Assembly: GCF_036812735.1 (NCBI RefSeq)
Contig: NZ_CP117523.1
Coordinates: 930,001-994,000, forward strand
Direction of reading: 5' to 3'
Source of the DNA: Terrisporobacter glycolicus ATCC 14880 = DSM 1288
GTDB lineage: Bacteria; Bacillota; Clostridia; Peptostreptococcales; Peptostreptococcaceae
DNA length: 64,000 nt
The translations under genes were made by a program, and so were the position numbers. Every line of letters begins with the position of its first letter. The stretch's first letter is position 1. The notes under the pieces were generated by a model. It was given only the letters and a program-made list of their open reading frames with translations. It ran no database searches and was not told the origin of the DNA. Below, one piece after another: positions 18,486 through 26,873 of the stretch.

Positions 18486-19667
18486 GTGAAGAAAATTTGT
18501 GAAAAAGAAAAGTGCTGTGGATGTCATGCTTGTTTTAACATTTGTACTAAAAATGCTATAAGTATGAACTATGATGAAGATGGATTTTTATATCCTATAA
18601 TTAATGCCAAAAGATGTGTAGAGTGCAATTTATGCAAAAATGTATGCCCTATTTTAAGTAGTAAGGTTAGTGATTCATTATACAAAATATATGCATGTTA
18701 TAACTTGGATGAACAAGTAAGAAAATTGAGTTCATCAGGAGGTATATTTACTTTATTAGCTAAATATGTAATTGAAAGAAAAGGAATTGTTTTTGGAGCA
18801 AGGTTTGATGAGAATCTAAAGGTAATTCATGATGAAATAAATAATGAAAATAAACTCAATGTATTTAGAGGATCTAAATATGTTCAAAGTGAAATAGGAA
18901 ATACATACTTTAGAGCAAAGTTATACTTAGAGAAAGGAATATTAGTACTATTTTCAGGAACACCTTGTCAAATTCATGGTCTAAAAAGTTATCTAGAAAA
19001 AGAATATGAAAATTTAATTTGTGTTGATTTAATATGTCATGGAGTACCTTCTCCTAAGATATGGACAAGTTATAAGGATGAAATATCTAATGGTAAAAGA
19101 TGTATAGATATGAAATTCAGAGATAAAACTTTAGGATTAAAAGACACAAAAATTAAGTTTTATTTTGAAGATGGCAGCGTTTATGAGGAAAAATATAATG
19201 ATAGTAAATATATAAATGGATTTATTCAAAACTGTTTTTTAAGATTATCATGCTATAGGTGTGATTTTAAAGGTGAAAATAGAAAAAGTGATATTACATT
19301 AGGAGATTTTTGGGGAATTAAAGATATATTACCTAACTTAGATGACAATAAAGGAATATCTTTAATTATATCTCATTCAAATAAAGCTGAGAAAATATTA
19401 GGTGAAATAAAAAATAGTACCTATATTAAAGAAGTAAACTCACAAAAAACTTTTAAAGAAAACCCTTGTGCTTTAAGACCGGTAGAATTAGATGATAAGA
19501 GAAGTAAATTTTATGCTTTTTATAGTAAATTTAGTGTATCAAAGTCAGTTAAAAAGTGTACTAAAATACCTATATATAAACTTATCAAGTTTAAATTAGA
19601 AAGCATTAAATATAATACAAAATATATCTTATATTCAATACTGAAAAAAATAAATATTGTTAAATAA
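18486..19667 (+). CDS. Coenzyme F420 hydrogenase/dehydrogenase beta-subunit-like iron-sulfur protein
   Basis: A protein of about 393 residues. An N-terminal ferredoxin-like domain has two CxxCxxCxxxC-type clusters (CCGCHACFNIC and CVECNLCKNVC), followed by FrhB N- and C-terminal domains. Further Cys occur in GTPCQIHGL and LSCYRCDFKGENR. I prefer GTG at 18486 because AGGTGG ends five bases before it; a GTG at 18477 directly abuts the upstream stop. In exopolysaccharide loci this family pairs with pyruvyl transferases, but its redox role there is not established. F420 itself is not implied. Confidence 0.82.
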   Translation: MKKICEKEKCCGCHACFNICTKNAISMNYDEDGFLYPIINAKRCVECNLCKNVCPILSSKVSDSLYKIYACYNLDEQVRKLSSSGGIFTLLAKYVIERKGIVFGARFDENLKVIHDEINNENKLNVFRGSKYVQSEIGNTYFRAKLYLEKGILVLFSGTPCQIHGLKSYLEKEYENLICVDLICHGVPSPKIWTSYKDEISNGKRCIDMKFRDKTLGLKDTKIKFYFEDGSVYEEKYNDSKYINGFIQNCFLRLSCYRCDFKGENRKSDITLGDFWGIKDILPNLDDNKGISLIISHSNKAEKILGEIKNSTYIKEVNSQKTFKENPCALRPVELDDKRSKFYAFYSKFSVSKSVKKCTKIPIYKLIKFKLESIKYNTKYILYSILKKINIVK

Positions 19668-19706
19668 CTATTAAATATATAATGAAAATTATTAAGGGTG
19701 GGAGAT

Positions 19707-20579
19707 ATGAAAAAAACTAAAGGCATTTTAATTAGTTATTTAAAAAATAAAATAGGCAATTGGATTAGTGTAAATCCTAATATAATAAGCAATCAAGACA
19801 CAATAAATATATTGAATGAAAATAAATATTCTTTATCAAGATTTGGAGATGGTGAGTTTAATATTATCTGGGGAAATGATATTGGATTTCAATGTTATAA
19901 CGAATCTTTGGCCAATAGATTAAAGTATATTTTAAAAAAACATAATAAAAAAATTTTAATAGGTATTCCAGATAGTTTTGAAAATCTAGATAAGTTTGAA
20001 GATGAACCTAAAAAATTTTGGGAAGATTATATGGCCACAAATAAAAATAAAATAATTAAATTATTAAATATGGAAAAAATGTATTGTGATTCATTTATAA
20101 CTAGATTTTATTTACCATATAAATATAAATATAAAAGCAGTGAACGGATATTGCAAATAAAGAAAATATGGCAAGGTAGAAAAATTGTATTTGTAGAAGG
20201 ATCATTAACTAGAATGGGGATTGGAAATGATTTATTTGACAATGTAGCTAATATTAGGCGAATTTTAGTTCCTGTCACAAATGCTTTTAGTTTATATAAT
20301 GATATATTAAATGAATGTTTAAATATTGATAAGGATTATTTATTTATTTTATCAATAGGTCCTACAGCATCGGTGCTTTCATACGATTTGTCTGAATATG
20401 GATATCAAGCTTTAGATTTAGGTCATATAGATTTACAATATGAATATTACTTAAGGAAATGTTGTGAAAAAATTAAGATTATAGGAAAGTATAATAATGA
20501 AATAGATAATGGTGATAAGGTTGAAATGATAAATGATGAGGATTATAGCAATCAAATAATAAAAAGAATTGGGTGTTAA
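19707..20579 (+). CDS. GT-D fold glycosyltransferase (DUF1792 / SP_1767 type)
   Basis: A 290-residue protein. LSRFGDGEFNIIWG near 46 is the signature of the GT-D fold first described in a streptococcal serine-rich-repeat protein glycosylation locus. Other typical blocks are IVFVEGSLTRMGIGNDLFDN, LSIGPTASVLSYDLS and ALDLGHIDLQYEYY. The D-G-E motif is expected to bind metal and nucleotide sugar. The start at ATG 19707 is favoured by AAGGG eight bases upstream; an upstream GTG at 19698 adds three residues. It is probably a glucosyl- or hexosyltransferase in the repeat-unit pathway. Confidence 0.8.
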   Translation: MKKTKGILISYLKNKIGNWISVNPNIISNQDTINILNENKYSLSRFGDGEFNIIWGNDIGFQCYNESLANRLKYILKKHNKKILIGIPDSFENLDKFEDEPKKFWEDYMATNKNKIIKLLNMEKMYCDSFITRFYLPYKYKYKSSERILQIKKIWQGRKIVFVEGSLTRMGIGNDLFDNVANIRRILVPVTNAFSLYNDILNECLNIDKDYLFILSIGPTASVLSYDLSEYGYQALDLGHIDLQYEYYLRKCCEKIKIIGKYNNEIDNGDKVEMINDEDYSNQIIKRIGC

Positions 20580-20589
20580 ATTAATAAAA

Positions 20590-20680
20590 AATGTGGCGTT
20601 TATTGTGACAACAACTTTTCATGGTACTATTTTTATTGATTTATTTAAAAAGAAAAATTCATTGAAATTAATAATGTATA
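20590..20680 (+). pseudogene. Remnant of a polysaccharide pyruvyl transferase C-terminus
   Basis: This short segment directly after the GT-D gene translates as AFIVTTTFHGTIFIDLFKKK. It matches the conserved V-x-T-x-S/T-F-H-G-x-x-F motif near the C-terminus of pyruvyl transferases. No start, N-terminal domain or ribosome site accompanies it. It differs from the intact pyruvyl transferase at 17316, which has RTHATIAAYS at that position, so it comes from a different family member. It is best read as debris of a gene lost during remodelling of the locus. Confidence 0.6.
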
Positions 20681-20720
20681 AAATTATAGTAAAGTAAAAA
20701 CATAGCTTGGGGAGTTTTAG

Positions 20721-22268
20721 ATGAAAAAGTTTAATGAAATACATATAGGGGCGATATTATCATATATAGATTTGGGGATAGGAAGTATTATACCACTAAT
20801 ATATACACCTATCATGTTGCGTATGTTAGGACAAAATGAATATGGTATATACAGTTTGGCTACATCATTAACATCATATCTATCATTATTGAATTTTGGC
20901 TTGGGTAGCGCTGTCATTAGATATATTTCAAAATACAGAACAGAAAAAAATAAAGAAGGGGAAGAAAGTATAATAGGTCTATTTATATTTATATACGTAC
21001 TTTTAAGTTTAATGGTATGTGTCGTTGGATTAATAATAGTAATATCCTTAGATTCCTTTTTTGCAAATAGTTTGAGTAATTCAGAAATAGATAAATTAAA
21101 AATATTAATATTTATTTTAACTATTAACATAGCTATTGGTTTTCCTGGGAGCGTTCTATCATCAGTAATTATATCTCATGAAAAATTTATTTTTAGAAAG
21201 GTTGTTGATTTGTCATTTACCATTTTAATACCAGTATTTAACTTACTTGTACTATCTAGAGGGTGGAATACTATAGGTATGGTTTTATGCACAACAATAT
21301 TCTCAGTAGTAATATTAATTATAAATGTAATGTATCTATCTAAGATTATGCATATTAAGCCTAATTTCAAAAATATGCCATTTAATATATTAAAAGAAAT
21401 AGCTATATTTTCATTTTTTATTTTTATTGGCAGTATTGTTGATATGTTATACTGGTCTACAGACAAAGTATTAATAGGATCTATGATAGGAACATCAGCT
21501 GTTGCAATATATAGTGTTGGTGGTACTTTTAATAATATGGTACAACAGTTAGCAATGGCACTAAGTGGTGTTCTTGTTCCTAAAGTTAATAGTATGGTAT
21601 TTAATAAATCTTCAAATAAAGATCTTTCAGATTTACTTATAAAAACCGGTAGGCTACAGTATATAATTGTATCATTAACAGTTTCGGGATTTATTGTATT
21701 TGGAAGACAGTTTATTAAATTTATAGCAGGGGAAGGCTATGAAAGTGCATATATAGTAGCCTTATTAACAATGGTACCTTTAATAATTCCTTTGATACAA
21801 AATATTGCGTTAAATATAATTGTTGCTAAAAATAAGCATAGATTTAGATCTATTTTATATTTGATTGTATCTATTGTTAATGTTTTATCGACTATTATAG
21901 CTATTAACTATTGGGGAATAATTGGGGCAGCTTTCTGCACGTGTATTGCATTTTGTATAGGGAATATAATAGTTATGAACGTTTACTATTATAAGGTTAT
22001 TAAATTAGATATATGTAGGTTTTGGAAAAATATAATAAGTATGAGTTATGTTCCGATTGCTATGATTTTTTTTGGATTATGCTTGATAAATAACATAGGA
22101 ATAAATACAATTTCAAGGTTTATAATAGGGGTAATAATATATACTTTAGTTTTCGTAATGATGACATTTAAATTTAGTATGAATAAATACGAAAAAGATA
22201 TTTTTTTAAAACCAATTAAAAATATGAGTTCTAAATTTCTAAATTTAAACAGCAAAGTTAGTAGCTAA
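20721..22268 (+). CDS. Wzx-type oligosaccharide flippase
   Basis: A 515-residue MATE/MOP-superfamily membrane protein with about 14 predicted helices. The N-terminus IYTPIMLRMLGQNEYGIYSL followed by LNFGLGSAVIRYISKY is the usual Wzx/RfbX opening. It should flip undecaprenyl-linked repeat units to the outer membrane face for the EpsG-like polymerase. A GGGGAG site lies eight bases before the ATG. It follows the decayed pyruvyl-transferase fragment and is the last core gene of the assembly pathway. It is unrelated in detail to the second flippase-like gene, murJ, at 24308. Confidence 0.88.
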   Translation: MKKFNEIHIGAILSYIDLGIGSIIPLIYTPIMLRMLGQNEYGIYSLATSLTSYLSLLNFGLGSAVIRYISKYRTEKNKEGEESIIGLFIFIYVLLSLMVCVVGLIIVISLDSFFANSLSNSEIDKLKILIFILTINIAIGFPGSVLSSVIISHEKFIFRKVVDLSFTILIPVFNLLVLSRGWNTIGMVLCTTIFSVVILIINVMYLSKIMHIKPNFKNMPFNILKEIAIFSFFIFIGSIVDMLYWSTDKVLIGSMIGTSAVAIYSVGGTFNNMVQQLAMALSGVLVPKVNSMVFNKSSNKDLSDLLIKTGRLQYIIVSLTVSGFIVFGRQFIKFIAGEGYESAYIVALLTMVPLIIPLIQNIALNIIVAKNKHRFRSILYLIVSIVNVLSTIIAINYWGIIGAAFCTCIAFCIGNIIVMNVYYYKVIKLDICRFWKNIISMSYVPIAMIFFGLCLINNIGINTISRFIIGVIIYTLVFVMMTFKFSMNKYEKDIFLKPIKNMSSKFLNLNSKVSS

Positions 22269-22336
22269 CTATTATTATAATGTAAAGAATAAAGGTGTAA
22301 TATAAAGAAATTTTACTTGTAAACAAGGAGAGAGAG

Positions 22337-23212
22337 ATGAGTAAAAAAGTAAAAAAAATAAACCTTGTTATATTACTTGCATTTTTAATTTGTTTAACAT
22401 GTAGATACCAAGTACACATATCCTATAACAAATTAACAACAAACAACTACTTCATAACAACAAATAAAATCAATAATTCAGCTAACATAATTATTATATC
22501 AGATCTTCATGATAACCAATTAGGAGAAAATAACAGGGAGTTAATGTATAAGATAGAACAATTATCTCCAGATATTATTTTAGTGGTAGGTGATGTAGTT
22601 AACTCAAATTCAAAAGATAGCAAAATAGCTACAAATCTTATGAAACAACTATGCAAAAACCACAAAGTATTTTATTCCTTAGGAAATACAGATATAGATT
22701 ACATAGAATCGAGAAGTTCTGATTTAATAAAAGAACTAAAGGATATAGGGGTAACAATACTTGATAATGAGTACGAAGATATAGATTTAAACGGAAACAA
22801 AATAAGAATAGGTGGAATGTATGCCTATGCTTTCGGATTAAACGATAACAATGATGTAGACAAAGATACTATGGAAGAAGGAGTTTTTGATTTTTTAACT
22901 GATTTTCAAGACACAGATAATTATAAAATCATGATGGCACACAGACCAGATAGTTTTATCTTTGGAAATGCATCCCAAGTTTGGAACATTGACTTAGTGG
23001 TAAGTGGTCATAACCATGGTGGACAAGTAGTATTACCTTTTGTTGGAGGTCTATACGGTGGAGATCAAGGGTGGTTTCCGAAGTATGACAAAGGACTTTT
23101 TGATTTAAATAAGATAAAAATTCTTATAACTAGTGGATTGGGCTCAGGCAAACAAAAATTGCCTAGATTCAATAATCCACCAGAAATAGTTAATTTATAT
23201 TTATCTAAATAG
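22337..23212 (+). CDS. Membrane-anchored metallophosphoesterase (YkuE-like)
   Basis: A 291-residue calcineurin-like phosphoesterase. One N-terminal membrane segment (LVILLAFLICLTC, residues 10-22) places the enzyme outside the membrane. Metal motifs are complete: ISDLHD, VVGDVV, GNTD, a His in MMAHRP and SGHNHGGQ. The tail SGLGSGKQKLPRFNNPPEI is typical of the YkuE branch, whose members include UDP-glucosamine-type lipid phosphoesterases. It may trim a lipid-linked or surface phosphate at the end of the polysaccharide locus. A strong terminator follows, so it closes that transcription unit. Confidence 0.8.
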   Translation: MSKKVKKINLVILLAFLICLTCRYQVHISYNKLTTNNYFITTNKINNSANIIIISDLHDNQLGENNRELMYKIEQLSPDIILVVGDVVNSNSKDSKIATNLMKQLCKNHKVFYSLGNTDIDYIESRSSDLIKELKDIGVTILDNEYEDIDLNGNKIRIGGMYAYAFGLNDNNDVDKDTMEEGVFDFLTDFQDTDNYKIMMAHRPDSFIFGNASQVWNIDLVVSGHNHGGQVVLPFVGGLYGGDQGWFPKYDKGLFDLNKIKILITSGLGSGKQKLPRFNNPPEIVNLYLSK

Positions 23213-23225
23213 TAAAATAGTTTTT

Positions 23226-23250
23226 AGAGCTTATAAATAAGCTCTTTTTT
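23226..23250 (+). terminator. Rho-independent terminator after the polysaccharide locus
   Basis: A perfect 8-bp stem (AGAGCTTA / TAAGCTCT) with a TAAA loop is followed by a T run. It lies 14 bases after the metallophosphoesterase stop. Confidence 0.85.
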
Positions 23251-23536
23251 ATGTGAAAATCATTTATTATTAATAATTAAGGTGAGTAACAAAAATGGGA
23301 GTAATAGTAAAATACTAAATAATTATTGAAACTTTAACTAAAAAAGTATAATATTTAGGTGTGTGGAAAAATTAGAGGAATTAGTGTGAAACTGAAAGAA
23401 AATATCTTTATAATTGGGGAATTTGAAGATATTTAGTCTATTTTATTAACTAAAGAGTAATATAATAGGGGTACAACATACTATATAGATTTAAGTTAAC
23501 AAATGAAAATTAATTTCCATAATGGGGGAGGAAATA
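23251..23536. promoter_or_regulatory. 286-base intergenic region with a candidate promoter
   Basis: No gene or conserved RNA is evident. A TTGAAA at 23326 followed 15-17 bases later by TATAATAT is a plausible sigma-A promoter for the response regulator. The region also contains short reading frames without ribosome sites. The last bases include the GGGGGAGG site for the gene at 23537. Confidence 0.35.
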
Positions 23537-24136
23537 ATGAAAGGAATTATAATTTCTGAATCTTTAGTAATTAGAAAGGGTGTAGCCCAAATACTAGAAG
23601 AAGAGGATACAGTAAAATCTTTAAATGAGGGGTATATGTGCAAAGATATTAATAAAGGAAAATATGATTTAGTCATATTTGATTTAAATAAAAATAGAAA
23701 AGAATATCTAAACTGTATAAAAGAAGTTAAGCAAAAAACTGATGCAAAAGTAATGATTTTAGATTTTTATGAAGATATGAGGCTTTTCTCTAAATGTATG
23801 AAAATAGGAGTAGACAGCTATATTTTACCTAATATAGAAGGTGAAAGTATTAAATATGCTGTTAAGCTATTATCCAAGGGTAAGAAATACTTTGACTCTG
23901 ATTTGGTAGAAAGCTATATGAAAAAAGACAATATAAATGAAATAAAAGAACTTACTAAGAGAGAAAATGAGATACTTTTATGTATTTCAAAAGGAAAAAG
24001 TAATCAAGAGATAGCTACGGATTTGTGTATAACAGAACACACTGTGAAAAAACATACAAGTAATATTTTTGAAAAACTAAATTTACGAGATAGAACGCAT
24101 GCAGCTCTTTATGCTCATGAAATAGGAATTATATAA
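23537..24136 (+). CDS. Orphan LuxR/NarL-type response regulator with degenerate receiver
   Basis: A 200-residue protein with a receiver-like domain (1-120) and a LuxR helix-turn-helix (LTKRENEILLCISKGKSNQE, about 137-200). The phospho-acceptor position is kept as D49 in VIFDLN. The N-terminal acidic pair is replaced by SES (7-9), the switch Thr/Ser is Asp in MILDFYE, and the conserved Lys is absent (SYILPN). It may therefore act without phosphorylation or sense something else. No histidine kinase is nearby. I chose ATG 23537 over 23522 because GGGGAGG sits just upstream of it. Targets are unknown; the neighbours are a capsule locus and murJ. Confidence 0.78.
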   Translation: MKGIIISESLVIRKGVAQILEEEDTVKSLNEGYMCKDINKGKYDLVIFDLNKNRKEYLNCIKEVKQKTDAKVMILDFYEDMRLFSKCMKIGVDSYILPNIEGESIKYAVKLLSKGKKYFDSDLVESYMKKDNINEIKELTKRENEILLCISKGKSNQEIATDLCITEHTVKKHTSNIFEKLNLRDRTHAALYAHEIGII

Positions 24137-24158
24137 AAGAAATATAAAGGACTCAATT

Positions 24159-24185
24159 AGGGCTTATTAATAAGCTCTTTTTTTA
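24159..24185 (+). terminator. Rho-independent terminator after the response regulator
   Basis: A 7-bp stem (AGGGCTT / AAGCTCT, one G-T pair) with an ATTAAT loop is followed by a T run of eight or more. It resembles the terminator at 23226. Confidence 0.8.
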
Positions 24186-24307
24186 TATGAAAAATTACTT
24201 GCTATCAATAAAATAAACTTCAAAGAAAAAATGTTAGAATATCGTATTAAAATCTAACAAAAAATACTATAATGTTATATGTGAAAAAAATACAAAGGAG
24301 CAAAACA

Positions 24308-25849
24308 ATGAGCAAATTAGCAAGAGCCACTTTTGGACTAATGGTGGCAACTATAATAGCAAAAATTTTGGGATTTGGTAGAGAATTAGTTCTTGCTGCT
24401 GGGTATGGAACAAGCATATACAGTGATGCCTATGTAACGGCCATGAATATACCTCAGGTTATTTTTGCAATAATCGGAAGTACTTTAGCAACAGTGCTTA
24501 TACCAATGTATATGGAAGTACATAGAGACGAAGGAGAAGAAGGTTCTCTTAAATTTGTGAATAATGTGTTTAACTTGGTTGTAATAGGATGTTTAGCTCT
24601 TTCTGTTCTTGGATTTATATTTACTGAAGAAATTGTAGATGTATTTGCCATGGGATATGAAGGAGAGGCATTGCAGGTAGCTATTAATTTTACTAGAATA
24701 ACTATTCTTGGAATTGTATTTACTGGCCTAAGTTATGTAATGACTTCTTATCTACAAATAAAAAATGATTTTATTACTCCAGGACTTAGTAGCGTGCCAA
24801 AGAATGTAATTATTATTGTGGCAACTTTACTTAGTATAAAGCATGGCCCTTATATAATGATTTGGGGGACTTTGCTGGGAATGGTGAGCGAGTTTTTATT
24901 TCAAGTACCTTATGCTATTAAGGCTGGATATAGATATGTACCAATTATTAAGATAAAAGATAAATATATTAAAAAGATGGCTTGGCTTATTGCTCCTGTG
25001 TTGATCGGTGTGGCAGTAAATCAGGTGAATACTTTGGTAGATAGAACTTTAGCATCTACATTGCCAGCAGGAACGGTTTCTGCACTAAATTATTCAAATA
25101 AATTGATATCTTTTGTTATAGCCATATTTATAACATCAATTTCATCTGTGATTTATCCTATTTTATCACAGTTGTCAAATGAAAACAATAAGGAGAGATT
25201 TACTGCCTCTGTTATAAAAAGTATAAATTGCGTTATAATACTTGTTTTACCAATTACTGTAGGAACTATAGTTTTGTCACTTCCCATAGTTAGGGTACTT
25301 TTTGAAAGAGGAGCCTTTGACCCAAGGGGAACTTATTTAACAGCAGTGGCTTTATCCATGTACTCTGTAGGAATGGTTGCATATGGTTTAAGAGATGTTC
25401 TTGGAAAGATTTTTTACTCTTTACAAGACACAAAAACTCCAATGGTAAATGGTGTAATTGCCATGGGTGTGAATATGGTTATGGACGTGGTGTTTATTAA
25501 GTTTTGGGGACTAGGAGGTCTTACTTTGGCTACTAGCTTATCTTCCCTTGCTTGTATTATGTTATTGTTTAGAAGTTTGAAAAAGAAGATTGGATACTAT
25601 GGACAAGATAAGATTGTCAAGGCTACAGTGAAAAGTCTTGTGTCATCTTTGATTATGGGTGCTGTAGCTTATTATTCTTATCATTATATGATAGGATTCA
25701 CTCATACTGGGGGAGAAGCGGAGTTTATTGTGCTGATGATTGCTGTTACTTTGGCAGCGGCTGTGTATGGTGGTCTTGTTATATTGTTTAAGATTGATGA
25801 GATTAGGATTGTTACGGATGTTATTAAAAGAAGATTGAAAAGAGCTTAG
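24308..25849 (+). CDS. murJ: Lipid II flippase MurJ
   Basis: A 513-residue MOP-superfamily protein with 14 helices. MSKLARATFGLMVATIIAKI, then GFGRELVLAAGYG, then DAYVTAMNIPQ form the MurJ/MviN N-terminal signature. VNTLVDRTLASTLPAGTVSALNYSN and FERGAFD mark later conserved loops. It moves lipid II across the membrane for peptidoglycan synthesis, though some relatives in Firmicutes move other lipid-linked sugars. The ATG at 24308 has AAAGGAG seven bases upstream; an earlier ATG at 24272 lacks a site. It is a single-gene unit bounded by terminators. Confidence 0.9.
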   Translation: MSKLARATFGLMVATIIAKILGFGRELVLAAGYGTSIYSDAYVTAMNIPQVIFAIIGSTLATVLIPMYMEVHRDEGEEGSLKFVNNVFNLVVIGCLALSVLGFIFTEEIVDVFAMGYEGEALQVAINFTRITILGIVFTGLSYVMTSYLQIKNDFITPGLSSVPKNVIIIVATLLSIKHGPYIMIWGTLLGMVSEFLFQVPYAIKAGYRYVPIIKIKDKYIKKMAWLIAPVLIGVAVNQVNTLVDRTLASTLPAGTVSALNYSNKLISFVIAIFITSISSVIYPILSQLSNENNKERFTASVIKSINCVIILVLPITVGTIVLSLPIVRVLFERGAFDPRGTYLTAVALSMYSVGMVAYGLRDVLGKIFYSLQDTKTPMVNGVIAMGVNMVMDVVFIKFWGLGGLTLATSLSSLACIMLLFRSLKKKIGYYGQDKIVKATVKSLVSSLIMGAVAYYSYHYMIGFTHTGGEAEFIVLMIAVTLAAAVYGGLVILFKIDEIRIVTDVIKRRLKRA

Positions 25850-25866
25850 AAATAGGCTCTTTTTTC
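25841..25866 (+). terminator. Rho-independent terminator overlapping the murJ stop
   Basis: An 8-bp stem (AGAGCTTA / TAGGCTCT with one G-T pair) contains the stop codon of murJ and is followed by six T residues. Confidence 0.75.
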
Positions 25867-25936
25867 GTATTAAGCTATATATAAAAAAATTATAAAATTA
25901 TGATTATTCATATGACTAAAAATTCAATAAAAATCG

Positions 25937-25965
25937 TTGACAAAAAATGGTAAAAAGTACACAAT
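25937..25965 (+). promoter_or_regulatory. Candidate sigma-A promoter for the PqqD/radical SAM cluster
   Basis: A perfect TTGACA at 25937 is followed after 17 bases by CACAAT (four of six matches to TATAAT). It lies about 70 bases before the first gene of the cluster. The -10 element is weak. Confidence 0.4.
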
Positions 25966-26033
25966 AAAAATATAGGATTATATGTTATGAGAGTAAGATT
26001 ATATAAATAATAAGAGAAACATGGGAGTAAAAA

Positions 26034-26306
26034 ATGAAAATAAATGGGGATTTTATGATAAGAGAGATTGCAGGAGATACTATTCTTGTTGCAACAGGAC
26101 AAGCTTCACAAAATTTTAATGGAATGATAACGCTAAATGAAGTTGGAGCATTTATTTTACAAAAAATTGAAGAATGTAAAAATGAAAATGAGTTAATTAG
26201 CAAAATTCTTGATGAATTTGAAGTAGATAAAAATATAGCTAGAGAAGATACTAAGGAGTTTATTGAACAGCTTTTAAAAATGGGGATAGTTTTGAATGCT
26301 GATTAA
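26034..26306 (+). CDS. PqqD-family peptide-recognition protein
   Basis: A 90-residue PqqD-like protein. Recognisable blocks are GDTILVATGQASQNFNGMIT, LNEVGAFILQKIEE, and a C-terminal helical part with DTKEFIEQLLKMGIV. PqqD-type RiPP recognition elements bind the leader of a precursor peptide and present it to modifying enzymes, often radical SAM/SPASM proteins. A candidate precursor with a YxxP leader lies 126 bases downstream, and a radical SAM enzyme follows in the same cluster. GGGAG lies six bases upstream of the ATG. Fusion to other domains is absent, so it is a stand-alone recognition protein. Confidence 0.85.
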   Translation: MKINGDFMIREIAGDTILVATGQASQNFNGMITLNEVGAFILQKIEECKNENELISKILDEFEVDKNIAREDTKEFIEQLLKMGIVLNAD

Positions 26307-26432
26307 ATTTTACTAGGATATATAATTATAGTTGGTATTTTACAATATAGAGAAATTAATTTTATATAGGGGTATGTATGGAAATTTCTTTATGTTGTAT
26401 TAAATATAATTAAATATTATGGGGGGAATAAT

Positions 26433-26810
26433 GTGAGAAGAAAATATACAAAGCCAAGTATGAGCATAGATATGTTCGAAGCAAATGAGTATATAGCAGC
26501 TTGTTACAAAATATACTGTAATGTGCCTACGGGTTATGGTTTTAATGATCGAAATGGCGATGGAAAGTATAATAAAAAAGATGATGGTTCTAAGATAGCT
26601 TCAGGAAGAGGATGTAATAAAGTGCATGTAGGTGTACATTTAGATGAAGCACCTCATGAAAATGCTATGTGGCAACCAACTGATTTTTGGGGTGATGACA
26701 AGGGTCAGGCTTATGGAGTATTCAATTGGACTCAAGGGAATGGTAACAGTGGACAGCATTTCTCAAAAGTTTCAGACACTCAGTGGGAAACTAATCCAAA
26801 TGCATCATAA
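26433..26810 (+). CDS. Candidate modified-peptide precursor with YxxP leader and Ca-loop-like core
   Basis: A 125-residue protein with no signal peptide or membrane helix. Residues 1-24 (KYTKPSM, then FEANEYIAAC) resemble RiPP leaders with the Y-x-x-P motif known from lasso-peptide leaders that bind PqqD-like proteins. The remainder holds Cys24, Cys29 and Cys61, many Gly, Asn, Asp and Trp residues, and the segment DRNGDGKYNKKD (39-50), which matches a dockerin or EF-hand calcium loop (D, N, D-G, D at positions 1, 3, 5-6, 12). The start is GTG at 26433 after GGGGGGAAT; the overlapping ATG at 26431 runs into a stop at once. It lies between the PqqD and kinase genes and is followed by a hairpin. 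Its role as substrate is inferred. Confidence 0.65.
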   Translation: MRRKYTKPSMSIDMFEANEYIAACYKIYCNVPTGYGFNDRNGDGKYNKKDDGSKIASGRGCNKVHVGVHLDEAPHENAMWQPTDFWGDDKGQAYGVFNWTQGNGNSGQHFSKVSDTQWETNPNAS

Positions 26811-26835
26811 AATAAAATAAATATATATAAAAGGC

Positions 26836-26864
26836 AAAGGTGGGATGGAAATCCTACCTTTTTT
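26836..26864 (+). terminator. Terminator or attenuator between precursor and modifying enzymes
   Basis: An 11-bp stem (AAAGGTGGGAT / ATCCTACCTTT, one G-T pair) with a GGAA tetraloop is followed by six T residues. Its position, directly after the precursor and only a few bases before the kinase gene, suits partial termination that raises precursor over enzyme levels. Confidence 0.8.
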
Positions 26865-26873
26865 GAGGTAAGT

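Noticed and set aside
18486-19667. F420-dependent metabolism inferred from the FrhB-like gene
   Set aside because: This family is common in polysaccharide loci of bacteria without F420, and no F420 genes are seen.
26433-26810. Small protein considered as a true dockerin
   Set aside because: Only one calcium-loop-like segment is present, there is no paired repeat and no signal peptide, and no cellulosome genes are nearby.
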